Positions 1 through 8,466 are shown, counted from the stretch's first letter. The stretch is DNA of 53,120 nt from Alphaproteobacteria bacterium (GCA_018650465.1 JABIFY010000048.1:1-53120), one strand, 5' to 3'. Numbers and translations are program-made. The notes: generated by a model not told the origin, from the sequence alone.

Positions 1-1
1 C

Positions 2-343
2 AAAGGGGGATGTGCTCTCCTAACGGTGTGGATAAGGCCTTGCCAAGTAATTGCTGCATATTTTGAGACTTTCTTTGGTCGGAGAATCTCAAAGTATGAA
101 TCACTTCAGGGCTTTATCCTATTAAGTCGGGTACTGTGGGCTTACATTATATATTTTCATATTCTGAAGGTGGCCGGTGCCACGAACCTGTTGCTGGTCA
201 CATTCCTGATTCCGGTAAGTGCGGTGCTGTTGGGGACAAGTTTCCTCGGCGAAGTCCTGGAAACATCACATGTGATGGGAATGGCCGTAATTGCCCTGGG
301 CCTTGCCGGCATCGACGGGCGACTGTTTCGCCGCCCGTCCTGA
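2..343 (+). CDS. EamA/DMT-family transporter, C-terminal part (cut by window edge)
   Basis: The frame is open from the left edge of the window, so the true start lies outside it. The last ~65 residues match the end of EamA/RhaT-like drug/metabolite exporters: a helix ending in YIIYFHIL, then AGATNLLLVTFLIPVSA, then a final helix with LGLAGIDGR. The first ~45 residues (Cys, Arg and Tyr rich) fit the family poorly and their DNA is more AT-rich than the rest. The 5' part may therefore be divergent or decayed. A GTG at 26 is the first start codon inside the window, but it need not be real. The substrate cannot be predicted. Confidence 0.6.
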   Translation, partial: KGGCALLTVWIRPCQVIAAYFETFFGRRISKYESLQGFILLSRVLWAYIIYFHILKVAGATNLLLVTFLIPVSAVLLGTSFLGEVLETSHVMGMAVIALGLAGIDGRLFRRPS

Positions 344-354
344 CCGAAAGATAT

Positions 355-825
355 TCAGGCCCGGTGGATGCGGGCCTGAAAGCAATTGTTGGTGGCTGAC
401 CGTATGTCGACGAAGGCCACATCTTCGCTCTCAAGAATATGTTCGCTGACGGCCCGAATTTCCTCAGGGGAGACCAACTGACCCGTGCCATATTTAATGC
501 GTTCCTGATCGGTGTACCCTTTCAGCAAAACACTTTCACGCTTTGAGAAATAGTCGGGCTGTGAACGGCTGTCAGCATGTTGTGCACATTCATCGGCACA
601 CAGAAAGATTGGCCCACATTCGGCATAAGGTTGAAGTTCACTGAATGGGCGCCAGGCCAGGATCAGCATGCCTTTACCTTTTGGTATGTCTTGCAGACAA
701 TGACGGCAGGGATTGCCACCTCCATCCGAGATGCTTCGTTCCGCGGGTTGGCCATTGGCGTCCAGGCCACCACGTTGCAAGGCGCGGACATCGTCAGTGG
801 ACAGGGCGTGGAAGTGGATAGTCAT
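355..825 (-). CDS. DUF1203 family protein
   Basis: A 156-aa protein read from an ATG at 825 with an AAGGAG ribosome site nine bases upstream. The frame stays open another 42 codons to 951, but that extension runs through a REP-like repeat and is unlikely to be translated. The core has the DUF1203 pattern: an N-terminal FHALSTDDVRALQ stretch, a CRHCLQDIPKGKGMLILAWRPF-type segment split by Lys/Gly, and a later CGPIFLC segment. The paired cysteines suggest metal or redox chemistry, but no function is established for the family. It is a single gene converging on the EamA fragment, with only 11 bases between the two stop codons. Confidence 0.8.
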   Translation of the reverse strand: MTIHFHALSTDDVRALQRGGLDANGQPAERSISDGGGNPCRHCLQDIPKGKGMLILAWRPFSELQPYAECGPIFLCADECAQHADSRSQPDYFSKRESVLLKGYTDQERIKYGTGQLVSPEEIRAVSEHILESEDVAFVDIRSATNNCFQARIHRA

Positions 826-882
826 GAGGTTGGCTCCTTCAGTGTGAATTGATCTGAAGAAGTAATTGGTCGGGCGATGTGG

Positions 883-908
883 CGACACCCGGTTCTTGAG
901 GTGGGGTG
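883..908. repeat. degenerate REP-like 26-mer
   Basis: This 26-base stretch matches the intact left arm at 939-964 at 19 of 26 positions without gaps (shared CACCC, CTTGA and GGGGT blocks). It looks like an older, decayed copy of the same element, 30 bp away. Confidence 0.45.
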
Positions 909-938
909 TTACTCTGTTTTTCCATGTATTAAACACCA

Positions 939-1038
939 CGTCACCCCGCACTTGATGCGGGGTCTACGCCTGTGCCGTTATGTTCGGCGCATTCCAATTG
1001 GACCGCCGCATGGACCCCGCATCAAGTGCGGGGTGACG
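939..1038. repeat. REP-like inverted repeat pair, perfect 26-bp arms
   Basis: Arms at 939-964 and 1013-1038 are exact reverse complements. Each arm is itself an imperfect palindrome (CCCCGC-acttgat-GCGGGG). The 48-base spacer shows no gene. The GTCACCCCGC...TTGA...GCGGGGT pattern resembles the REP/BIME elements scattered between genes in many alphaproteobacteria. A related single unit lies at 4186-4210. It sits between the F0 operon terminator and the DUF1203 gene. Confidence 0.8.
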
Positions 1039-1110
1039 AAGTGTTTTGGAAGTAGATTTATCGTCAGCGGAGGAGGCTCGTGGCGAGTATATGGAAGAGA
1101 CGTCCCCCAA

Positions 1111-1143
1111 CAAAAAACCCCCGCCAAATGAATGACGGGGGTT
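1111..1143 (-). terminator. rho-independent terminator of the atpIBEF'F operon
   Basis: Read on the minus strand, AACCCCC (1143-1137 complement) pairs with GGGGGTT (1122-1116 complement) around a short loop, followed directly by TTTTTTG. It lies 26 bp past the atpF stop codon and closes the F0 operon. Confidence 0.85.
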
Positions 1144-1169
1144 ATCTGTTCAGGATGTCAAAATGCAAA

Positions 1170-1661
1170 CTAGTGTAGCTTGCCTTCGATATCACCGATT
1201 GACTGGTTAATCAGGTTTGCCGCTTTGGCTTCATCAATGTTGTCCTTGATCAAGCTGCCCGCTGCCTTGATGGCGACATCAATGGCAGTGTTGCGAACTT
1301 CCTGAACCACCTGGGCTTCCGCCTGGGTGATTTTCTCTAACGCCATATCAGTACGGCGTTTGATCTCGGCTTCCAGAGCCACCTCGGCTTCAGCGGCCAA
1401 ACGTTCGGCTTCAACTTTGGCCTGGGCGACAATGTCGTCGGCTTCGGCCAAAGCGTCGCGTTGCTTGCGCTGATAGCTGGCGAGCAAGGCTTGCGCTTCT
1501 TCGCGCAAAGCCGCTGCATCATCCAGTTCCTTCTTGATACCCACAGAGCGGTCATCAAGGGCACCTGTGATCTTGTCAGAAACCTTCCACAGCATGAATG
1601 CCGCGAAGATGACAAAGGCAACGGCGACCCAAAAGGCGGGATCTTCCATCAAATGAGCCAT
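1170..1661 (-). CDS. atpF: F0F1 ATP synthase subunit b
   Basis: A 163-aa peripheral-stalk subunit of the F0 sector. One membrane helix lies at about residues 10-28 (FWVAVAFVIFAAFMLW), followed by a long, highly charged Ala/Glu/Lys/Arg coiled coil to about residue 135 that would dimerise with b' and hold F1. Length is normal for b. It starts one base after the stop of the upstream b' gene, so the two should be made in matched amounts, and it is the last gene of the operon before a terminator. The gene order with two b-type paralogues is typical of alphaproteobacteria and other photosynthetic-lineage ATP synthases. Confidence 0.95.
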   Translation of the reverse strand: MAHLMEDPAFWVAVAFVIFAAFMLWKVSDKITGALDDRSVGIKKELDDAAALREEAQALLASYQRKQRDALAEADDIVAQAKVEAERLAAEAEVALEAEIKRRTDMALEKITQAEAQVVQEVRNTAIDVAIKAAGSLIKDNIDEAKAANLINQSIGDIEGKLH

Positions 1662-1662
1662 A

Positions 1663-2154
1663 TTATTTGCCCTCCGTCATTGAGCTGGCAACAGCGGCCT
1701 CAAGGGCAGCATCGTCAACATCAACGCCGATCAGACGAGCAGCGACCGATTTGGCTGTATCCGAAGCTACTGTGCGAATGTGGCCCACGGCGACTTCACG
1801 GGCAGCCGCAATACGGGCATCCGCTTCGGCCATTTGGCCTGACAGTTTGGCTTCGACTTCACCACGTTTGGCATCCGCCTTGGCGTTCATCTCGTCCCGT
1901 GCTGCCTGAGCCGTATTATGAGCCGAGGCCCGGGCTTCCGACAGTGCGGTCTCGTACGCCTTGATCGCATCATCCGCTTCCCCTCGCAGGCTTTCAGCCT
2001 TCTCGAGGTCGTTGGTGACACGCTCCTGGCGCGCTTCCAGAACATCGCCAATACGCGGCAAGGCAACCTTCCACATCACCAGAAACAAGGCGAGGAAAGA
2101 AATCACCAGCCAGACGAGCTGTGGCGAAAAATCTGTAATTATTAGTTGAGGCAT
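1663..2154 (-). CDS. atpG: F0F1 ATP synthase subunit b'
   Basis: Read from ATG 2154 this gives 163 aa starting MPQLIITDF, the usual beginning of alphaproteobacterial b' proteins; the frame is open 31 codons further to 2247 but that stretch has no family match. One membrane helix (about 12-30, LVWLVISFLALFLVMWKV) is followed by RIGDVLEARQERV, then a long charged coiled coil. It pairs with subunit b to form a heterodimeric stalk. Symbols vary in use (atpF', atpF2, atpG, atpX). The stop abuts the start of atpF with one base between. Confidence 0.93.
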   Translation of the reverse strand: MPQLIITDFSPQLVWLVISFLALFLVMWKVALPRIGDVLEARQERVTNDLEKAESLRGEADDAIKAYETALSEARASAHNTAQAARDEMNAKADAKRGEVEAKLSGQMAEADARIAAAREVAVGHIRTVASDTAKSVAARLIGVDVDDAALEAAVASSMTEGK

Positions 2155-2291
2155 CGGCTTCAACCCTGGTTTTGTGTGAAGGGTCCGAAGAAATTCCGGA
2201 CCGGTCACATAGACATCTGTATCGTCTGCAAACAATCCGGCAGTCAAAAAACTATGACGGGCCGGCGTATCGCATTCCGAACTGTTACCTT

Positions 2292-2329
2292 TTGAATTGC
2301 GCCCAACCCCAAGGTCAGGCGCAGATCAA
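2292..2329 (-). repeat. hairpin 3' of atpE (probable mRNA-stabilising or processing element)
   Basis: TTGAATTGCGCC (2292-2303) and GGCGCAGATCAA (2318-2329) pair at 10 of 12 positions. On the mRNA the stem starts three bases after the atpE stop codon and is not followed by a U-run, so it looks like a 3'-end stabiliser or processing site rather than a terminator. This would fit the need for far more c subunit than a, b or b'. Confidence 0.5.
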
Positions 2330-2332
2330 GAC

Positions 2333-2563
2333 CTAGGCGAACAGGATCAGGAAAGCAATCAGCAGCGCGAAAAGCGCAATAGCTTCTGTGAGCGCAAAGC
2401 CCAGCATAACGTTACCGAACATTTTCGGTGCAGCAGCGGGGTTGCGGATACCAGCAGAGATATATGCAGCAAAGATGCTACCAATACCAACGCCAACGCC
2501 GGCGAGACCGATTGTGGCGAGACCTGCACCGATTTGCTTAGCAGCTTCCAGTTCCATTTCCAT
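2333..2563 (-). CDS. atpE: F0F1 ATP synthase subunit c
   Basis: A 76-aa hairpin of two membrane helices that forms the rotor ring. The polar loop is Arg40-Asn41-Pro42, and the ion-carrying carboxylate is Glu60 in the second helix ([14 protein letters not shown]). Helix 1 has the Gly-rich GVGVGIGS packing motif. The residues around Glu60 look like a proton-type rather than a sodium-type ring, though this is not certain from sequence alone. It is flanked by atpB upstream and atpG downstream, with a 3' hairpin that may raise its expression. Confidence 0.97.
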   Translation of the reverse strand: MEMELEAAKQIGAGLATIGLAGVGVGIGSIFAAYISAGIRNPAAAPKMFGNVMLGFALTEAIALFALLIAFLILFA

Positions 2564-2629
2564 GGTTCCTTTTGATTAGATTAGAGAGTTTAAGTTAAAC
2601 GAGAAATTCTTTATGCCTGAAAGTATATC

Positions 2630-3367
2630 CTAGTGATGCAAGTGAATGGCATCATTCAGATAAAGGCAGGTCAGAATGGTGAAAACGTATGCCTGAAGGA
2701 AGGCGACGATAAGTTCGAGGCCGTAAAGGGCGACGATAGCGACCAGCGGGAAAACACCGAAGACGCCAAGAGCAACCACAAAGCCACCAAATACCTTCAA
2801 CAAAGTGTGTCCAGCCATCATGTTGGCGAACAACCGCAAGGCCAGACTGACCGGACGTGTGAGGTAGGAAATGACTTCAATAGGGATCAACAGGGGCATC
2901 AGGAACATGGGCACACCGGCAGGTGCGAACAGGCTCAGGAATTTGGCCTTGTGGCGGATGATGCCGATCAGGGTGACCCCAAGGAAAACAACAATCGCCA
3001 TACCAAAGGTAACAATGATGTGGCTGGTCGATGTGAAAGAATAGGGGATCAGGCCCAGAACGTTGGAAAACAGGATGAACATGAACAGGGAGAAAACGAA
3101 GGGAAAGTATTTACGACCTTGCGAGCCGACGTTTTCGCGCAACATGCCTGCGATGAATTCATAACTGAGTTCTGCCACTGATTGCCAGCGACCGGGCACC
3201 ATGGCGCGACCGCGCATGCTCATGGTCAGCATCAGGGTGATGGCGACAATGGTGATGATCATCCACAGGGATGAATTGGTAAAGGACGCATCAATTCCGG
3301 CAATGTCGATATCGACAAGGCGCTTGATTTCAAATTGTGCGAGCGGGCTGTGTTTTTCAGCAGACAC
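2630..3367 (-). CDS. atpB: F0F1 ATP synthase subunit a
   Basis: A 245-aa stator subunit with five to six membrane helices that carries the two proton half-channels. The essential arginine is Arg178 in SLALRLFANMMAGH. The PIEVISYLTRPVSLALR segment before it and the C-terminal LELIVAFLQAYVFTILTCLYLNDAIHLHH are classic. Helix 1 lies at about 32-50. Length is normal. It is the second gene of the F0 operon, between atpI (90-bp gap) and atpE (66-bp gap). Confidence 0.97.
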   Translation of the reverse strand: MSAEKHSPLAQFEIKRLVDIDIAGIDASFTNSSLWMIITIVAITLMLTMSMRGRAMVPGRWQSVAELSYEFIAGMLRENVGSQGRKYFPFVFSLFMFILFSNVLGLIPYSFTSTSHIIVTFGMAIVVFLGVTLIGIIRHKAKFLSLFAPAGVPMFLMPLLIPIEVISYLTRPVSLALRLFANMMAGHTLLKVFGGFVVALGVFGVFPLVAIVALYGLELIVAFLQAYVFTILTCLYLNDAIHLHH

Positions 3368-3457
3368 CCGTTTACTCCTCGGTTCGGGAAAATCGTTCCC
3401 AGTATATATTTCGGGAACGTGTGTTCCCGGCTCTGTCTTCTCAACTCAATCTTGATC

Positions 3458-3814
3458 TCAATCTTCGGGCGGTTTCGCCACATTGTCCTGCGAAGGTATT
3501 CCTTCATGCAGATCAGCGTTCAGGCGCATCGCCGTCCGATACGTATTTCTCAGTCCAATACCGCAACCCAGCAGCAGCATCGCCAACATCACCCATGGCC
3601 GGGTTCCCAGCCAATCGTCCAAAAACCAACCAATACCGCCGCTGACCAGCAATGCCGAGATCATCTCGACGGCGATACGCATGGCCGCACCAGCACCCGG
3701 TTTTTCCGGCGCTGTGGCCGTTTCCCGGGTTACCCGCTCATCTTCCCTGGACCGCGCCGCGCGCAAGCGGGCGTCAAGTTCGGTAAAAGATGTCTTCGGG
3801 TCCTCTTCGGTCAT
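3458..3814 (-). CDS. atpI: AtpI-family ATP synthase accessory protein
   Basis: A 118-aa protein with a charged N-terminus (about 1-40, Arg/Glu rich) and two membrane helices (about 45-63 and 72-90) containing GGIGWFLDDWLGTRPW, the family hallmark. AtpI/AtpZ proteins assist assembly of the c ring or Mg/Ca supply, and their exact role is debated. It starts at ATG 3814 just after a GGAAGAG ribosome site and is the first gene of the F0 operon, so the operon promoter should lie in 3815-4259. Confidence 0.9.
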   Translation of the reverse strand: MTEEDPKTSFTELDARLRAARSREDERVTRETATAPEKPGAGAAMRIAVEMISALLVSGGIGWFLDDWLGTRPWVMLAMLLLGCGIGLRNTYRTAMRLNADLHEGIPSQDNVAKPPED

Positions 3815-4259
3815 CTCTTCCGTCCGATGAGGGGGTCTGGAAACACCAGCTTTTCAGCCAGTTCAGACCCAAATGGCAAAGTCAACCAGGTGCCCCATTT
3901 CAGAAATAAGCCGCCCGGAGGTGATCGGTCATTCAAAAGCGCCAAAAACGGCGAAAAACACCGGAAAATTTGCCCTTAAAAACCGCGTGCACAATAGGGA
4001 TTGCCCCGAAGACTGTCAACCCTCATTGGAAAAGAGTTAAACTGCTGAAAAATATAGATAAATTAATGAAAATGAGGCGCCCAATCAGAACAAATTCAAA
4101 TCACGAAAACAAGCGATGGACAAAAAAATCACCTGATCCCTGCATATCTGTAAATAACAGTTTTTGAGGCGAAACTACTTCCCTTCGTCATGCGCGGGCT
4201 TGACCCGCATACCCACGTCTTTTTTTACCGACATCCAGGAAAAGCCGAAAAATTGAGCC
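3815..4259. other. intergenic region between smc and atpI, probable atp promoter
   Basis: 445 bp with no convincing gene. The half next to atpI (3815-3980) has normal base composition. The half next to smc (3985-4165) is AT-rich, with short frames that resemble nothing. A REP-like unit sits at 4186-4210. The F0 operon must be driven from here, but no promoter hexamers stand out well enough to place. Confidence 0.5.
4186..4210. repeat. REP-like palindromic unit
   Basis: A single unit of the form CGTCATGCGCGGGCTTGACCCGCAT split here by a GCGGG-cttga-CCCGC core. It shares the CGTCA, CTTGA and CGGG features of the element at 939-1038. It lies 50 bp past the smc stop codon, a usual position for 3'-end protecting REP sequences. 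Confidence 0.55.
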
Positions 4260-7200
4260 TTAAGCCGACTCTTTGATGAGTTCAGCCTGGGCCAGGTCGA
4301 CGGAGACGAGCTGGCTGACGCCGCGTTCGCCCATGGTGACGCCGAACAGGCGTTCCATGGCGGCCATGGAGACCGGGTTGTGGGTGATGATCAGAAAACG
4401 CGTGCCGGTGCTGGCAGAGATTTCGTTGACCAGGCTGACAAAGCGTTCAACGTTGCTGTCGTCCAGCGGGGCGTCAACCTCATCCAGCACACAGATCGGG
4501 GCGGGGGTGGTCAGGAAGACGGCAAACAGGAGCGACGTGGCGGTCAGGGCCTGCTCACCACCGGACAGCAGGGACATGTTCTGCATGCGTTTGCCGGGCG
4601 GGCTGGCCATGATTTCAAGGCCGGCTTCCAGGGGATCGTCGGATTCCGTAAGGGCCAAATGGGCCTGGCCACCGCCGAACAGTTGGCTGAACAGCTCCCG
4701 GAAATGGGTGTCGACTTCCTTGAAGGCAGCCAGCAGGCGTTCACGGCCTTCGCGATTGAGGCTGGAAATGCCCTGGCGTAAGCGGGCAATAGCTTCTTCC
4801 AGGTCGGTGCGTTCAGAAACCATGGTCTGGATTTGTTCGGTCAGTTCATTGGCTTCGGCTTCGGCCCGCAAGTTGACCGGGCCCATATTGTCGCGCTCGC
4901 GTTTCAGGCGCTCCAGGCGATTGTCGATGGCGTCACGCTGCGGCAGGTCTTCGCCTTCTTTCAGGTCAACGATTTCCAGCACCTTGTCGGGCATGCAGTC
5001 CAGTACTTCACGCACACGGACAACAATTTCTTCAATGGTCTGGGCCGCCTGGGCCACACGGGCTTCGATGCGGACCCGGTCTTCGCGGGCCGCGGCCAAG
5101 GCATTGGCGGCCTCGCGCAATTCCTTTTCACAATCCGACAAGGCGCTTTCGGTGGTGGCCAGAGCATCGGCAGCTTCGTTGCGCTTTTCTTCGGAACTTT
5201 CAATTTGGTCCAGCAGGGCCTCACGGCGTTCGGCGATTTCTTCTGGCAGGGCGCGGGCTGTTTCCAGTTCTTCAGTGGCTTCTTCGCGTCGGGCTGTCAG
5301 CTGTTCGAGTTGGCTGCCCGCAGATGACTTGCGGCTTAACCAGGACTGACGCTCCCCTTCAATGGCCTGCATACGCTGTGCCCGGCCGCGGGCCTGGGCC
5401 GCAAGGCTGTCGCGGGCACCGACGGCTTCGCCATGATCGCGGCGCAGGTTGGCAACCTGCTCGCGCAAGGCCGCAACGGTTTCGCGGGCGGCTTCCATGG
5501 GCGGCATGGCAGCGAGGGTTTCCTGGGTTTCGGTCACTGCCGTGCCAGCCTCGGTGACATCGTCTTTGGCTTCAACCAGGGTTTCGTTCAGGGCCGTCAG
5601 GCGGGATTCGCGGGCAGCACGGGCCTCAACGGCGCGGGCGTGGGTATCCTGCATGCGGTGCACCAGGGCGTCGGCGTTACGGGCAGCTTCGCGACTGGCC
5701 TGTTCGGCTTCCGTGGCCTGTTTGGCGGCAGCAGAGGCAGCCTCGAACAGATCGCGAGCCTCGCCAACTTTTTCTTCCAGTTCAGCACGTGTGCGACCCA
5801 GGTCTTCCAGGCGATTGCGCTGGGCAAGGCGTTGGGCGGCTGTGGTCGGCGCACCGGATGTGGCGGTATAGCCATCCCAGCGCCAAAAGCCACCTTCGCG
5901 GCTGACCAGACGTTGGCCCTGAACCAGGCGGCCCAGCAAACGGTTGCCATCTTCATCGCTGGCAACAATGCCGATCTGACTGAGACGTCGCACCAGGGCG
6001 GGTGGACCGGATACATATTTGCTTAAGGGTTCAACTTCGTCCGGCAAGGCAGGGACCTGATCAAAGGCCTGCATTTCGCGCCAGTAGACGGGTGCGCCTG
6101 TATCTGTCGGCACATCCAGATCATCGCCCAGGGCGGCACCCAAAGCCGCTTCATATCCGGCTTGCACCTGGATGGCATCGATCACCGGTGGCCACAGGTC
6201 TTCGTCTTCCACGGACAACAAACGACGCAAGGCTGTTTCTTCACCGCCAATGCGACCCAGGTCTTTTTCCATGGTCTGCAGAACTTCGCGGCGTTCATTT
6301 TCGATCAACTGGGCGTCGGCGCGGGCCATTTCGGCATTTTCGGTGCCCTCATGGGCTTCCAGGGCGCGCTGGGCAGCTTCTTCAATAGCGCCATCCGCGA
6401 TTTCAGGTTCGCCTTCGGCTTGGGCCGCGGCGACCAGGCGGTCGCGTTCCTGGGTGACCTGGTCGTGGCGCTGTTGCAGGCGGGCCAGGCGGCGTTGCAC
6501 ATTTTCAATTTCGTTGCGCAGACCGTTGCGCTGGGCATCTTCCTGGGCGACGCGGTGGCTGGCTTCATCCAGTTCCGTTTCAACGCCGGTCAGAACGGTA
6601 CGGGTTTCTTCGACGCGTTCCTCGGCGGCTTCTCCATGTTCGGTCTCGCCTTCGCGGGCCAGTTCCAGTTCTTCATGTTCGTTGTTCAGGCGCGCAACAT
6701 TGCTGTCGGCATCGCGTGAATGCTCTTCCTCGCGGGTCAGATCGGCGGCGATCTGGGCCAGGCGATTTTCCAGTTGGGTCTGGATTTCACGGGCCCGGCG
6801 TTCTTCGGCTTCGAGGCCATCGCGGGCCGCGGTCAAGCGATGCAAGGCCGCTGCACATTCAGCCTCAGCCTGGCGCAGGGGCGGTAATTTTTCGGCGATC
6901 CGGGTCTGTGTTGTCGTGGCGACGGCATTCACACGCGTCAGGTCGGCGACCTTTGTTTCTGACAGTTTAAAATCTTCTGCGGCTTTTTCAGTGGCCGCCT
7001 GGCCATCCACATACCGGATATGCAGGGCAGTGGCCTCTGCTTTACGAATATGATCAGAGATATTGCGATAGCGTGAGGCTTGGCGGGCCTGGCGTTTGAG
7101 GCTGCCCAACTGGCCTTCCATGGCAAGGACCACATCTTCCAGACGCTCCATGTTGGCTTCGGCAGCGCGCAAGCGCAGCTCTGCCTCATGGCGGCGCGAA

Positions 7201-7721
7201 TGCAAACCAGTGATGCCGGCGGCTTCTTCCAGCACATGACGACGCTGAATAGGCTTGGCATTTATCAGGGCACCGATCTGGCCCTGACTGACCAGGGCTG
7301 TGGAATGAGCACCGGTGGCCAGATCAGCAAACAAAAGCTGCACATCCTTGGCCCGGACTTCCTGACCATTGATCAGATAAGTTGAGCCATGTTCGCGTTG
7401 TATGCGGCGGGTAACTTCAATTTCATCGGTATCGTTGTAGGCCGCGGGGGCCTGGCGTTCTGCATTATCCAGGGACAGGGTCACTTCGGCCAAATTGCGG
7501 GCAGGGCGGGTGTTGGTGCCGTTGAAGATCACGTCATCCATGCCGCTGCCGCGCATTTTCTTGGCAGACGTTTCGCCCATGACCCAGCGCAGGGCTTCAA
7601 TCAGGTTGGATTTGCCGCAGCCATTGGGGCCGACAACACCGGTCATGCCGGGCTCGATCATCAGCTCGGTTGGATCAACAAAAGATTTAAAGCCCGAAAG
7701 CCTCAGCCGCGTAAATTGCAC
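4260..7721 (-). CDS. smc: chromosome segregation protein SMC
   Basis: A full-length 1153-aa SMC ATPase that condenses and segregates the chromosome with ScpA/ScpB. The N-terminal head has Walker A GPNGCGKSN (31-39) within GMTGVVGPNGCGKSNLIEAL. Two long coiled coils surround a hinge at roughly 510-640. The C-terminal head has the signature LLSGGEQALTATSL and Walker B PICVLDEVDAPLDDSNV, with a late D-loop/H-loop (FLIITHNP). The first Met at 7721 gives MQFTRLRLSGFKSF, the standard start. It follows dsbA on the same strand with a 118-bp gap that holds a long hairpin, so dsbA and smc may share a transcript. Confidence 0.97.
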   Translation of the reverse strand: MQFTRLRLSGFKSFVDPTELMIEPGMTGVVGPNGCGKSNLIEALRWVMGETSAKKMRGSGMDDVIFNGTNTRPARNLAEVTLSLDNAERQAPAAYNDTDEIEVTRRIQREHGSTYLINGQEVRAKDVQLLFADLATGAHSTALVSQGQIGALINAKPIQRRHVLEEAAGITGLHSRRHEAELRLRAAEANMERLEDVVLAMEGQLGSLKRQARQASRYRNISDHIRKAEATALHIRYVDGQAATEKAAEDFKLSETKVADLTRVNAVATTTQTRIAEKLPPLRQAEAECAAALHRLTAARDGLEAEERRAREIQTQLENRLAQIAADLTREEEHSRDADSNVARLNNEHEELELAREGETEHGEAAEERVEETRTVLTGVETELDEASHRVAQEDAQRNGLRNEIENVQRRLARLQQRHDQVTQERDRLVAAAQAEGEPEIADGAIEEAAQRALEAHEGTENAEMARADAQLIENERREVLQTMEKDLGRIGGEETALRRLLSVEDEDLWPPVIDAIQVQAGYEAALGAALGDDLDVPTDTGAPVYWREMQAFDQVPALPDEVEPLSKYVSGPPALVRRLSQIGIVASDEDGNRLLGRLVQGQRLVSREGGFWRWDGYTATSGAPTTAAQRLAQRNRLEDLGRTRAELEEKVGEARDLFEAASAAAKQATEAEQASREAARNADALVHRMQDTHARAVEARAARESRLTALNETLVEAKDDVTEAGTAVTETQETLAAMPPMEAARETVAALREQVANLRRDHGEAVGARDSLAAQARGRAQRMQAIEGERQSWLSRKSSAGSQLEQLTARREEATEELETARALPEEIAERREALLDQIESSEEKRNEAADALATTESALSDCEKELREAANALAAAREDRVRIEARVAQAAQTIEEIVVRVREVLDCMPDKVLEIVDLKEGEDLPQRDAIDNRLERLKRERDNMGPVNLRAEAEANELTEQIQTMVSERTDLEEAIARLRQGISSLNREGRERLLAAFKEVDTHFRELFSQLFGGGQAHLALTESDDPLEAGLEIMASPPGKRMQNMSLLSGGEQALTATSLLFAVFLTTPAPICVLDEVDAPLDDSNVERFVSLVNEISASTGTRFLIITHNPVSMAAMERLFGVTMGERGVSQLVSVDLAQAELIKESA

Positions 7722-7763
7722 CGTGTATTCCTGTCGTAAGGGTCTTGAATTTGTTTGTTATTG

Positions 7764-7803
7764 GGGCAAGTCGTGGCCTTGATTTATTGCCGACGACTTG
7801 CCC
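7764..7803 (-). repeat. perfect 11-bp inverted repeat between dsbA and smc
   Basis: GGGCAAGTCGT at 7764-7774 and its exact reverse complement at 7793-7803, with an 18-base loop. In the dsbA-to-smc direction it is not followed by a U-run. It may be a processing site, an attenuator or a partial terminator that sets smc expression relative to dsbA. It could also be a binding site for a regulator of smc. Confidence 0.55.
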
Positions 7804-7839
7804 GATCGTTTGTCTTGCCTGGTCGTTTCTCTCAAAGGT

Positions 7840-8466
7840 CTAATTCAAAAGCGGATCAACCACTTTCGAGAACGCCTCCAGATCCATGCCCCCGGCATGG
7901 GTTTTACCGTCAATGACGAAGGAAGGCGTCGAGTTTATTTCATGCTTTTCCTGCCCATACTTGCGGGTTTGCAGGATGCCATCGCCCAGTTTTTTGTCGG
8001 CAAGGCAGGCATCGAAATCAGAGATACTCACGCCGCCCATCTGACCCAGCTTGGCCAGCTCGGCTTTTTGATCCTTGGCCCGGGACCAGTTGGATTGCTG
8101 CGTGAACAAAATGTTGATGTAAGGGAAAAAGCGATCCGCCCCGGAACAGCGCGCCAGGATAGAGGCCTGATAGGCAGCCCGATCAAGCGGGAATTCACGG
8201 AATATCAAGCGAACCTTGCCCGTATCAATATATTTTTTCTTGATTTCAGGCAGGTAAGTATTGTGGAACTGGGCGCAATGGGGGCAGGTCATCGAGGCAT
8301 ACTCAATTACCGTTATCGGGGCCTTGGCATCACCCATGGCCATGTCCTGATCCGCAGGCAAAGGACCATTGTCCGCCGCCACCGATGATCCCGGTGCCAG
8401 AGCAATTATCACCATCAAGAAGGCGGCAAATACCGCCGAAAACACGCCATTTTTCACAGATTTCAT
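7840..8466 (-). CDS. DsbA-family periplasmic thiol-disulfide oxidoreductase
   Basis: Read from ATG 8466 (GGAG upstream) this is 208 aa with a signal peptide (about 1-31, cleavage near SSVAA). The frame is open 32 codons further but without a signal-like start. The thioredoxin fold has the active site Cys61-Pro-His-Cys64 in YASMTCPHCAQFH and a cis-proline at Pro181 (NSTPSFVI). Two more cysteines, 107 and 154, could form the structural disulfide seen in alphaproteobacterial DsbA proteins. It probably oxidises exported proteins. The upstream region is unusually rich in GANTC sites and carries a 16-bp palindrome, which suggests regulated expression. Confidence 0.88.
   Translation of the reverse strand: MKSVKNGVFSAVFAAFLMVIIALAPGSSVAADNGPLPADQDMAMGDAKAPITVIEYASMTCPHCAQFHNTYLPEIKKKYIDTGKVRLIFREFPLDRAAYQASILARCSGADRFFPYINILFTQQSNWSRAKDQKAELAKLGQMGGVSISDFDACLADKKLGDGILQTRKYGQEKHEINSTPSFVIDGKTHAGGMDLEAFSKVVDPLLN

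Noticed and set aside
826-951. N-terminal extension of the DUF1203 frame to 951
   Set aside because: The extension is translated REP-like repeat (NRVTPH and NRVSPH) and the ATG at 825 has a good ribosome site and the family start.
4273-7739. Many long plus-strand frames opposite smc
   Set aside because: They are antisense shadows produced by the GC-rich, coiled-coil coding sequence of smc; their translations are low-complexity.
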